From DASXIW01 sp036497785 (GTDB taxonomy: Bacteria; Pseudomonadota; Alphaproteobacteria; Acetobacterales; Acetobacteraceae), in the NCBI GenBank assembly GCA_036497785.1, contig DASXIW010000041.1:1-21766 (forward strand): a stretch of 21,766 nt of DNA. Reading direction: 5' to 3'. Shown here piece after piece: positions 1 through 7,458 of this stretch (position 1 is the stretch's first letter; every line of letters begins with the position of its first letter). The notes beneath the pieces are model-generated. The model was not told the DNA's origin and made no database searches. It worked only from the letters and a program-made list of their open reading frames with translations. Position numbers and translations under genes: made by a program.

Positions 1-262
1 GGCCGACAGCGTTGCAACATTGCCGCCCGGGGCCGACACCTTCGACATCCTGCATTCGCTGGGATTGTTCCAGTTTCCGCCGGGGCTGGAACTGGATGCA
101 TACCGGCGCAGCCTACCGATTCCCGAGCTGAACAAGCAGGCAATGACAGCTTCGTTCCAGGCTTCGGTCAAAGGCAAGATTCCGCTCTCGTCGCCATCGT
201 GGCCAGTGATTCGGAACAGATCCAGGTCACCTACTCCCCCACCCGCATCATCGTCGTCCTGA
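1..262 (+). CDS. 3' end of an unidentified gene, possibly frameshifted
   Basis: An open frame enters from the left edge and stops with TGA at 260-262. From about 2 to 180 it uses codons typical of this genome and reads like a real protein (for example TFDILHSLGLFQFPPGLEL). After about 180 its codons become poor (AGA, AGG, TCA) and it ends in a serine run. From about 180 to 340 the well-biased codons lie in the frame starting at position 1 instead (for example VTYSPTRIIVVLIRQDQP). This suggests a frameshift, or a short overlapping second gene starting at GTG 199. I do not recognise the family. Confidence is low in the exact end and moderate that the first 180 bases are coding. Confidence 0.3.
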   Translation, partial: ADSVATLPPGADTFDILHSLGLFQFPPGLELDAYRRSLPIPELNKQAMTASFQASVKGKIPLSSPSWPVIRNRSRSPTPPPASSSS

Positions 263-344
263 TCCGCCAAGACCAGCCGCACGCCACCGCAGCCATTGCC
301 GGCTGCCTCGCTAGCCCTCTCCCGCCCGACCGCGAGGACAAACC

Positions 345-3300
345 GTGTCCGCGACAGGACCGCGCCGCAGCCCGCATATCGAAACCGAGCCGGAGCTACG
401 GCGCGTCACGGTGCTGTTCGCTGACATTCAGGGTTCAACAGCCCTGATCCAGAACCTGGACCCCGAGCAGGCGGCCCAGCTGATCGACCCGGCCTTGCGC
501 ACCATGATCGATGCCGTCGAACGTTTCGATGGCATTGCCAGCCATCGCGGCGACGGCATCATGGCGATTTTCGGAGCGCCATCGGCCTCCGAGGATCACG
601 GCGTGCGGGCGTGCCTCGCGGCGCTTTCGATTCGCGATGCGCTGGCCGCCAACCCTCCACTGCGGGCGCGGATCGGCATCCATGTCGGCGACGTGGTGTT
701 CCGCCCGGTGCGGGTGGGGCGGTCCTGGAGCCAGGATGCGGTGGGCATCGCGGTGCATATCGCCGCCCGGCTGGAGCAGACCGCCGCACCCGGCACGATC
801 TGCCTCAGCGGCGATGTCCAGCGTTTCGCGCGCGGTTTCGTTAACGCAATGGCGCTCGAACCGATCGCGGTGCGCGGCCTCGATGTGCCGATCGAACGTT
901 ATCTGCTTCTCGACGCCGACCGCACCGCCAATCGCTGGGGCGTGCGCGCGGCGAATGGCTTGGCCGGTTTCGTCAACCGCACCCGCGAGCTCGCCACTCT
1001 CACCCGGGCGCTGACAGAAAGCGGACCGCCCGACGAAGCCGAGTTGCGCATCGTGCAGATCCAAGGACCGGCCGGGCTGGGCAAGTCCCGGCTGTTGCAT
1101 CAATTCCTCGGCAGTCCGGCGGTACAGTGCTGCCAGGTGATCACCCTGATCGGCGACATGCATCGCCGCACCGTTCCGTTCCACCCGGTGGCGACCTGGC
1201 TGCAAGGCTGGCTGGGCATCCGCAGCACCGACAGGGCGGCGGAAGCGCGCCGGAAGCTCGCCCGCCTCACCACCGCGCCGAACAGACTGAGCGACGCGGA
1301 TCGCGACCTGATCGGGCGGCTGCTCGGCCTAGGCACACCCGGCCCCGACATTGCCAGCCGCGGCGAGATCGCCCGGCCGGATTTCGGCGCCGTCTTCGCC
1401 CGGCTGCTGACGCTGATCGCCGGCGGACGGCGCATCATCCTGATCGCCGAGGATATCGACTGCTTCGACGCCGCCACCCGCGAATTGCTCGCTTCCGCGC
1501 TGCTGCTGCTGGTGCGCCACGATGTGCTGGTGGTCACCGCCAGCCGGACGCGAGTCCGGCTGCCCGTGCTCGCCGGCGAGGCCACCCGGCTGCTGGCGCT
1601 GCCGCCGCTGCCGGACGAGGAAGCGGGCCTGTTGCTGGCCAGCATCGACCCGACCCTGACTGCCGACGCTGCGCTGACCAGGACCATTCTGCGCAAGGCT
1701 GGGGGTAATCCGCTATTCCTGGAGGAAGTTACCCCGCTGGTGATGCGCCAAGGCGCGACCATCGCCGCACGCGGGCTGCAAGGCGACACCGCTCTCGCCA
1801 TCCCGGACCGGGTGGAGGCGCTGATCGCTGACCGGCTTAACCGCCTGCCCCGGCAGGCCAAACGCCTCGTGCAGCTCTGCGCCGTGATCGGTTTCGATGT
1901 GCCGCTGCGGCTGATTGCCGAGCTGAGTGGCGTCGCGCCCGAGGAACTGCATGCGCGACTGCTCAAACTGCAGACCGAACATCTGTTGTTCGAAAGCCGC
2001 AAATATCCGGACCCGCAATTCACCTTCAAGCACGCCCTGACGCGCGATGTCGCCTATCGCACCATCCTGGCGTCGCGCCGCCGGGCGCATCACGCGCGCA
2101 TCGTGGAAATCCTGGAGGCGGACGGGGAGGCTGATCGCAACCCGGATGATCTCTGCCTGCATGCGCTGCAGGCCCAGCTATGGCCCAAGGCGGTCAACTT
2201 CCTGCAGATCGCCGCGCGACAGGCTGTCGAACGCGGTGCGCTCGTGGTGGCGAGATCCTACCTGGAGCGTGCCCGCGAGATCGCCGCCACGCTGCCCGAC
2301 GACGACGCCACTGCCCGCATTCGGCTGGACATCGTGAGCACACTGAACGTCCTGATCAGCTGGCTCGGCGCCTATCCCGACATGGCCCCTGTGCTGGACG
2401 AGGCACAGGAACTCGCCGACCGGTTGCAGGACAAGCCGCAACAGGCGCGCATCCTCTCGGCGCGGGTTCATATGTTCAATATTCTCGGCCGGTTGGATGA
2501 CGCGATCGCCCTCGCCGAGTATACGCGGGCATCGGCCCGGCGTTCCGGCGAGGCCAATCTGCTCGCCTCGGCGACATTTTTCGCCGGCCAATCCTATTTC
2601 AATGCCGGCAAGCTCAAGCGCGCCGAGGCAACCCTGTCGGAAAATCTCCAGACCATTGCAGGATTGACGGGCGCGGCGGCCGACCCACGTGGCGGCACTG
2701 CCGTGCAGGTGCAATACACCAGCCGCACCTTGCTTCCGTTAACCCATGGAACGCGCGGCCTCGCCCGGGCCTTCCTCGGCGAATTCACCGGTGCCGCCGA
2801 GGACGTGGTCACGACCACACATCTCGCGGCGCATACCGGCCGTGCCTATGACCGGGTGTTCGCGCTGACCGTCGGCGGATTAGCGGCGTTGCAGCGGCGC
2901 CAGGCCAGCCTGGCCGAAACGCTCTGCCAACAAGGCCTGGCCTTGTCCGATTCAAGCGAAATCTTCCAGTTGAAGGCCCCCCTCCAGGCCGCGCTCGGCC
3001 ATGCGCTGCTGTTGCGTGGAGAGCTGGACGCGGCCAGCGAAATTCTCACCGCCGGCTATCGGCTCGCCCGCGACACCAGCCGCCCCATGTTCCAGATCAG
3101 CGCCGCGACCGGCCTGGCCCTGGCCAGCCTGCGCCTGGGCGAGCCGGATCTCGCCCGCGGTTTCGCCGACGAATCCGTCGAAATGGCCGGTCGACTCGGC
3201 TTCCACGGCTTTCGCGTGCAGGCCTTACGGGCGCAGGGCCTCGTGCTGGTCGGCACGTCGGGTCTGGAAGACGAAGGCCTCGCTGTCCTCGCCGCCGCAC

Positions 3301-3491
3301 TCGCTTTGGCTGAGACGCTCCACATGCGGGCGGAAATTGCGCATGGCCACATGATCCTCGCCACCGCCAACGCCCCCTCGGCGCATACGCATTTGGAGGA
3401 GGCCGCGCATCGGTATGAGACGCTGGGGATGGCGGACTGGTGCGATACGGCGCGGACCGCGATCGCGGCGGGGGTTATGCCGTATCCTTGA
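345..3491 (+). CDS. Class III adenylate/guanylate cyclase-STAND ATPase-TPR fusion protein
   Basis: The gene encodes a 1048-aa cytoplasmic regulator that would make a cyclic nucleotide under control of an ATPase/repeat sensor. The N-terminal class III cyclase domain (about 19-180) has metal-binding Asp27 in FADIQGST and Asp70 in RGDGIMAIFG, Asp131 at the substrate-specifying position, and Arg142 of the transition-state pair. His138 stands where Asn is classical, and no Lys is seen four residues before Asp70. A P-loop ATPase follows, with Walker A GPAGLGKS near 240-248 and Walker B ILIAED near 365-370. About 450 C-terminal residues form TPR/MalT-like helical repeats. The start is GTG 345: the frame opens only after a TAG near 312, and GAGGA lies 8 nt upstream. 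No transmembrane segment is evident. The trigger is unknown. This architecture is common in rhizobial and acetic-acid-bacterial genomes. Confidence 0.93.
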   Translation: MSATGPRRSPHIETEPELRRVTVLFADIQGSTALIQNLDPEQAAQLIDPALRTMIDAVERFDGIASHRGDGIMAIFGAPSASEDHGVRACLAALSIRDALAANPPLRARIGIHVGDVVFRPVRVGRSWSQDAVGIAVHIAARLEQTAAPGTICLSGDVQRFARGFVNAMALEPIAVRGLDVPIERYLLLDADRTANRWGVRAANGLAGFVNRTRELATLTRALTESGPPDEAELRIVQIQGPAGLGKSRLLHQFLGSPAVQCCQVITLIGDMHRRTVPFHPVATWLQGWLGIRSTDRAAEARRKLARLTTAPNRLSDADRDLIGRLLGLGTPGPDIASRGEIARPDFGAVFARLLTLIAGGRRIILIAEDIDCFDAATRELLASALLLLVRHDVLVVTASRTRVRLPVLAGEATRLLALPPLPDEEAGLLLASIDPTLTADAALTRTILRKAGGNPLFLEEVTPLVMRQGATIAARGLQGDTALAIPDRVEALIADRLNRLPRQAKRLVQLCAVIGFDVPLRLIAELSGVAPEELHARLLKLQTEHLLFESRKYPDPQFTFKHALTRDVAYRTILASRRRAHHARIVEILEADGEADRNPDDLCLHALQAQLWPKAVNFLQIAARQAVERGALVVARSYLERAREIAATLPDDDATARIRLDIVSTLNVLISWLGAYPDMAPVLDEAQELADRLQDKPQQARILSARVHMFNILGRLDDAIALAEYTRASARRSGEANLLASATFFAGQSYFNAGKLKRAEATLSENLQTIAGLTGAAADPRGGTAVQVQYTSRTLLPLTHGTRGLARAFLGEFTGAAEDVVTTTHLAAHTGRAYDRVFALTVGGLAALQRRQASLAETLCQQGLALSDSSEIFQLKAPLQAALGHALLLRGELDAASEILTAGYRLARDTSRPMFQISAATGLALASLRLGEPDLARGFADESVEMAGRLGFHGFRVQALRAQGLVLVGTSGLEDEGLAVLAAALALAETLHMRAEIAHGHMILATANAPSAHTHLEEAAHRYETLGMADWCDTARTAIAAGVMPYP

Positions 3492-3529
3492 CGCAAGAAT
3501 GCAGGGCCAGAGAAAAGCCCCGCTTTGCT

Positions 3530-4234
3530 TCACCGCCCCTGAAAGGCCGGCTTCCGCTTCTCCATGAAAGCCCGGCGTCCCTCGATATAATCCTCGCTCT
3601 CGAAGCACGCCTTCACCAGCGCCGCGCAATCCGACAGATCGGCATCCGGCGCGCGGTTCAGCAACGCGTCGACGGTGCGTTTGACGGCCAGCGGTGAACT
3701 GGCGGGCGGTATAGAAGATTTCCTTCACATGGGCGGGGCCGACCAAATCGAGCAGGCGTTTGACGCCGGCCGCCGTAACCGAGGCCGAGCTTGGCGGCGG
3801 GCACGCCAAAGCGTGCCCCGGCGGCGGCGAGGCGCAGGTCGCAGCCGATCGCGATGCCGAGGCCGCCACCGATGCAATAGCCTTCGATCATGGCGATGGT
3901 GGGTTTCGCGGTCCCCGTTAGTCGCCGGCCGGCCTGCTCGGTGACGCGGTCATAGGCGGCCACGCTTTCGGCCGAGGCGCGCGCCGTTTCGAACTGGCTG
4001 ATATCGGCGCCGGAGACGAAGGCCTTGCCGCCCGTGTCGCGCAGCACGATAAGGCGCACCGATTGGTCCTGTTCGAACGCGTCCATGATGTCCGGAATCG
4101 CCGCCCACATGTCCAGCGAGACGGCGTTGCGGCGCTCAGGATTGTTGAACACCATCCAGCCAATGGGGGCCATCGATGTGTGCGATCATGCGCGGGGTGG
4201 AAAGCGGAATCGCCTTGGTCTGAACGCCGTCCAT
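3530..4234 (-). pseudogene. Decayed enoyl-CoA hydratase/isomerase (crotonase family)
   Basis: Reading from ATG 4234 to TGA 3530, all recognisable parts of a crotonase are present but in different frames. The start MDGVQTKAIPLSTPRMIAHIDG runs out of frame at a run of five G (4165-4169 on the plus strand), where one base fewer would join it to PIGWMVFNNPERRNAV. The central part holds both oxyanion-hole regions (FVSGADISQF and EGYCIGGGLGIAIGCDLRLA). A second frame change near 3770 separates KLGLGYG from AGVKRLLDLVGPAHVKEIFY. A third lesion near 3690 joins RQFTA to VKRTVDALL out of frame and without the roughly 40 residues usually found between them. The remaining end reads to KRKPAFQGR-stop. An intact relative would hydrate enoyl-CoA in fatty-acid or amino-acid breakdown. 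A large deletion plus two small indels argues for true decay rather than one sequencing error. Confidence 0.85.
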
Positions 4235-4265
4235 TTCGGCCTCTGCCACCCGTTCGCGGAACACA

Positions 4266-4340
4266 TGGCTGGGGCGGGAGGATTCGAACATCCGCATGGT
4301 GGAATCAAAATCCACTGCCTTACCGCTTGGCGACGCCCCA
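4266..4340 (-). tRNA. tRNA-Gln (anticodon UUG)
   Basis: A 75-nt cloverleaf includes an encoded CCA. The acceptor stem TGGGGCG pairs fully with CGCCCCA, followed by discriminator G and CCA. The D arm is GCC/GGC with a 9-nt loop. The anticodon stem GTGGA/TCCAC is perfect and encloses loop TTTTGAT, giving anticodon UUG (glutamine, CAA codons). The variable loop is 5 nt. The T loop is TTCGAAT, but the T stem GGATG/CCTCC has one U-C mismatch at positions 52-62. It lies between ispE and the broken enoyl-CoA hydratase, on the same strand as both. Confidence 0.93.
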
Positions 4341-4360
4341 CCAGCGCGACGCGCCATTGA

Positions 4361-5245
4361 TTAGGTCGGCGCGTCTCGCTCGGCAACCCCCATCAGCGAT
4401 CCACCCCAGCTCCACCAGCCCGGCCGGCGCAACGCAGCAGCGGCGCGCGCGGCCATATCCGCCTTGGGAAACAGGCCGAAGCAGGTAGCGCCGGACCCGC
4501 TCATGCGTGCCAACGCACAGCCGGGCTCACTGCGCAGTGCTGCCAGCACGTCGCCGATCGCTGGGCACAGCGCCAGCGCGGGGGTTTCCAGATCGTTGCG
4601 CATGGCGGCGAGGGCGGAGACGAAGCCGGCGAAATCGGGCCAGGCGGCGGGCAGCGACGGAGCGGGAGAGAATGGCGCAATGCGGGCGTGGAATATTGCC
4701 GGAGTGGAAACGGCGATGCCGGGATTGACGAGCACGATGCCGCAATCCGGCATGGATGGGGAGGCCGAAACGATTTCGCCGATGCCGGCCATGCGGACCG
4801 GCCGCGATGCAAGGCAGACCGGGACGTCCGCGCCCAAGCCGGTGGCGAGTGCCACGCCGGCGCCCTCGACTTTCCAGAGCCGCGCCAGCAGGCGCAGCGC
4901 GGCCGCCGCGTCGGCCGAGCCGCCACCAATGCCGGAGGCGACCGGAAGATGTTTCGCCAGATGCAGCGATGCCGCGGGTTCGATGCCCCGTTCGGCCGCC
5001 AGGGCACGCGCAGCGCGCAGCACGAGATTATCGGGCTCCGCGCGCAGCACGCCACCGAACGGCCCGTCTATGTGCAATGACAGGACGCGATCTGGCGCGG
5101 CGCGGAGCACATCGCCGATCCCGGGAAAGACCACCAGGCTGTCGAGCAGGTGATACCCGTCCTGCCGCCGTCCGACGACATGCAAATACAGGTTCACCTT
5201 GGCCGGTGCCGCTTCCACCAGCGCCGCCACCATCGTCTCGGGCAC
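4361..5245 (-). CDS. ispE: 4-diphosphocytidyl-2-C-methyl-D-erythritol kinase
   Basis: This is the GHMP kinase of the non-mevalonate (MEP) isoprenoid pathway. It phosphorylates the 2-hydroxyl of CDP-methylerythritol with ATP in the cytoplasm. The 294-aa length fits the family. Visible motifs, numbered from GTG 5245, are APAKVNLYLHV (14-24) with Lys16, the glycine-rich ATP loop PVASGIGGGSADAA (101-114), catalytic Asp140 in GLGADVPVCL, and the third GHMP motif MSGSGATCFGLF (248-259). The start is either GTG 5245 or ATG 5233 (MVAALVEAAPAK). Neither has a strong ribosome-binding site, and the ATG form looks more like relatives. It begins 5 nt after the stop of the upstream TPR lipoprotein gene, so the two are almost certainly co-transcribed. 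tRNA-Gln follows. Confidence 0.96.
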   Translation of the reverse strand: MPETMVAALVEAAPAKVNLYLHVVGRRQDGYHLLDSLVVFPGIGDVLRAAPDRVLSLHIDGPFGGVLRAEPDNLVLRAARALAAERGIEPAASLHLAKHLPVASGIGGGSADAAAALRLLARLWKVEGAGVALATGLGADVPVCLASRPVRMAGIGEIVSASPSMPDCGIVLVNPGIAVSTPAIFHARIAPFSPAPSLPAAWPDFAGFVSALAAMRNDLETPALALCPAIGDVLAALRSEPGCALARMSGSGATCFGLFPKADMAARAAAALRRPGWWSWGGSLMGVAERDAPT

Positions 5246-5250
5246 GGGCG

Positions 5251-7002
5251 CTATTGCGGGGTTTGCGGGGCTGGCTGGGATTGTTGCGCCGTGGGCGGAA
5301 GCGGCGCCCGCACCACGGCCAGATCGCCGTCGCGCAGCTTCGCCCGCAGCTTGGCGGCGTCATCGGGCTGGGGATCGAGGGTGAGCGCACGACGCCATTG
5401 GAGCTGTGCCTCCCGCTTGCGGCCGGCGGCCCAATAGGCGTCGCCAAGATGCCCGTTAATGGTCGAGTCCTCGCTGTCCAGTTCGACCGCGCGTTCCAGG
5501 AACCTCACGGCACTCGGCACGTCGCCCTGACGCAGCACCACCCAGCCCAGACTGTCCAGTATGGCGCCGTCATTGGGCCGCTGCTCGGCGGCACGCTCAA
5601 TCATCTGGCGCGCCTGGCTCAGGTTGTGGCCTTGATCGGCCCAAGAATAGCCGAGATAGTTCAGCACCACCGGCTGATCGGGCGACAGCTCCAGCGCCTT
5701 CTGGAAATCGGCCTCGGCGCGCGGCCATTGATGCGACCGCTCAAGCGCAACGCCGCGATCGTAGAATAGCGGCCAGTTGGTGGCCTTCGGCGTTCCCAAC
5801 AGAGCCACCGCCTTGTCATACGCCGTCACCGCCTCGGCGAAGCGTTGCTGCGCCCGCAACATGTCGCCTTGCACCGCCATGGGCTCCGGCCGCGCAGGAT
5901 AATCCTTGGCGATTCGGGAGAGCATCTGCAACGCCAGCGCGGTATGTCCGGCCCGATCGTTGAGCGCCGCCTGGCGAAGCCGCACTAGCACATCGAGCGG
6001 ATCGGCGGAGGCGACGGGCGCCAGGACCGACAATGCGGACTGGGCATCGCCCCGGCTGTCGTAGATCTCGGCCAGCAGCAACCGTGCGGCGGTCAGGTCG
6101 GGCCGCGCATCCAGCGCGAGGTCGCCCAGCACCACCGAGAGTTCGCTCGATTCCTGTGCGCGCAATGCGGCGGCCAACGCCATATACGCCTCCGCCAGCC
6201 CGTCGGTGGGTGTGCGAACCTGCGGTTCCGCCGCCGCCGCCTGCAGCGCCGGTAGGGCGATCGCCAGTTCCGGGCTGGTCTCGACCATGTCCGTCAAGGT
6301 CTTGGCGGCTTCATCAGAATGGCCGCTCCGGGCCTGCCAACTGGCAAGTTCGCGGCCGAGCTGCAGGTTCAGCGAACCGTATTCGGTTTGCGCGACCTGG
6401 TACAGCCGCGCGGCGTCGGCGGGGTGATGGCCCATATCGGCGATCAGTGCGGCATGCAGCGCATAGACGGCGCGAAAGCGCTGGCCTTCCACGAAGGGCC
6501 GCAGCGTGGCCAGCGCAGCATCCGTTTTGCCTTGGCCCTGCTGCGCCCAGGCCACCAGGATCGGCTGCAATATCTGCGGCATGCCCTGGCGCGGCAGGCC
6601 GGCGAAGCGCTTCTCGGCATCGGCCCAGTTGCCGGCCTTGGCATCGGCATCGCCCAACAGCATCTGGGCGACCTGATTATCGGGCGGCTGCAACGCGGCC
6701 AGCTTCACCGCCTCGGGCGATCCGGCGAGCAGGCTGGCCATGAAGGCCTGTTGCCGCAGATCTGGATTGGTCGGGTCGGTGGCCAACACCGCGCCGAATT
6801 GCTTGGCAGCGAAGGGGAGATCGTTCTCCATCGCGGCAAACCGCGCCGTCAGATAGGTCGAGGCGGTACCGGTCGCGGCCGGCGGCGATGGCGCGGTCGG
6901 GCCGGTGGCATCCGCATCATGGCTGGCGCTGGCGGCGGCACAGCCCGACAGAAGCGAGAGGGCCAGGATGATGGATCGGCGAAGCTTGGAACGGTGCTGC
7001 AT
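5251..7002 (-). CDS. TPR-repeat lipoprotein
   Basis: The gene encodes a 583-aa exported lipoprotein built of tetratricopeptide repeats. The N-terminus has basic residues, a hydrophobic core and lipobox LLSGC with Cys21, so it should be lipid-anchored facing the periplasm. A low-complexity Ala/Pro/Thr linker follows to about residue 48. Helical repeats then run through the rest of the protein. The clearest canonical TPR units are in the last third, around the stretches FYDRGVALERSHQWPRAEAD, PVVLNYLGYSWADQGHNL, AILDSLGWVVLRQGDVPSA and STINGHLGDAYWAAGRKREA. The C-terminus is a Gln/Pro tail. TPRs are protein-protein interaction scaffolds, so a role in envelope assembly is inference. This gene directly before ispE is a recurrent arrangement in alphaproteobacteria. 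The start is ATG 7002, which is needed for the signal peptide. Confidence 0.88.
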   Translation of the reverse strand: MQHRSKLRRSIILALSLLSGCAAASASHDADATGPTAPSPPAATGTASTYLTARFAAMENDLPFAAKQFGAVLATDPTNPDLRQQAFMASLLAGSPEAVKLAALQPPDNQVAQMLLGDADAKAGNWADAEKRFAGLPRQGMPQILQPILVAWAQQGQGKTDAALATLRPFVEGQRFRAVYALHAALIADMGHHPADAARLYQVAQTEYGSLNLQLGRELASWQARSGHSDEAAKTLTDMVETSPELAIALPALQAAAAEPQVRTPTDGLAEAYMALAAALRAQESSELSVVLGDLALDARPDLTAARLLLAEIYDSRGDAQSALSVLAPVASADPLDVLVRLRQAALNDRAGHTALALQMLSRIAKDYPARPEPMAVQGDMLRAQQRFAEAVTAYDKAVALLGTPKATNWPLFYDRGVALERSHQWPRAEADFQKALELSPDQPVVLNYLGYSWADQGHNLSQARQMIERAAEQRPNDGAILDSLGWVVLRQGDVPSAVRFLERAVELDSEDSTINGHLGDAYWAAGRKREAQLQWRRALTLDPQPDDAAKLRAKLRDGDLAVVRAPLPPTAQQSQPAPQTPQ

Positions 7003-7278
7003 GGGGGAACCCTACCAGCGCGCGCACGGCGACGCCACGCGAATGGCACATGCCGCGCATAAGTTTTAATATCAGAATGATTAACGATCTTGCGGGAATC
7101 ACGGGCGGTGCGCGGCGCGTATCTCCGAAATGCCCCGATATCGTCATGTTTCAACCGCAACTTCAGCAAAATCCGACAATTAAATATGTGCGAAGCTGCA
7201 TCCATCGTATCCTGCGCAACATATTGATATAGGAATGATACGCCAAATCGATAAACCGAACAGCAAAGGCGCCCGAGC
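7003..7278. promoter_or_regulatory. A+T-rich divergent intergenic region
   Basis: This 276-bp gap separates the TPR lipoprotein (-) from the small ORF at 7279 (+). Its middle and right parts (about 7060-7260) are clearly richer in A and T than the rest of the window, as expected for promoters. TTGATATAGGAATGATAC near 7223 on the plus strand and GATATTAAAAC on the minus strand (near 7065-7075) are promoter-like, but I cannot assign convincing spaced -35/-10 pairs. I see no other gene here. Confidence 0.35.
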
Positions 7279-7452
7279 ATGACACCCAAGCCCGTCGCCC
7301 CGCCCTTCCCGCTGCCCTTGAGGTTCCCGGACGTGGATCCGGCCGTGCTGGCCGATGAGGACAGCGAGTCCGCCGCCAACGTGCGGCGCGGCCCCTGGCA
7401 ATCCTATCTTCGCCGTGTCCTGCCGCCCAGCGGCGATCGCCAGGCCGACTGA
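7279..7452 (+). CDS. Small hypothetical protein, 57 aa
   Basis: ATG 7279 opens a 57-residue frame ending at TGA 7450-7452, 6 nt before the convergent transglycosylase stop. AAAGG at about 7266-7270 is a weak ribosome-binding site, and an A+T-rich promoter-like region precedes it. The protein has a proline-rich N-terminus (MTPKPVAPPFPLPLRFP), an acidic middle (DVDPAVLADEDSES) and a basic, possibly amphipathic end (RRGPWQSYLRRVLPP). There are no cysteines, membrane segment or signal peptide. Codon use matches the genome. I do not recognise a family. The fit between a start in the A+T-rich region and a stop exactly at the convergent gene end favours a real gene. Confidence 0.45.
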   Translation: MTPKPVAPPFPLPLRFPDVDPAVLADEDSESAANVRRGPWQSYLRRVLPPSGDRQAD

Positions 7453-7458
7453 CCGCAG

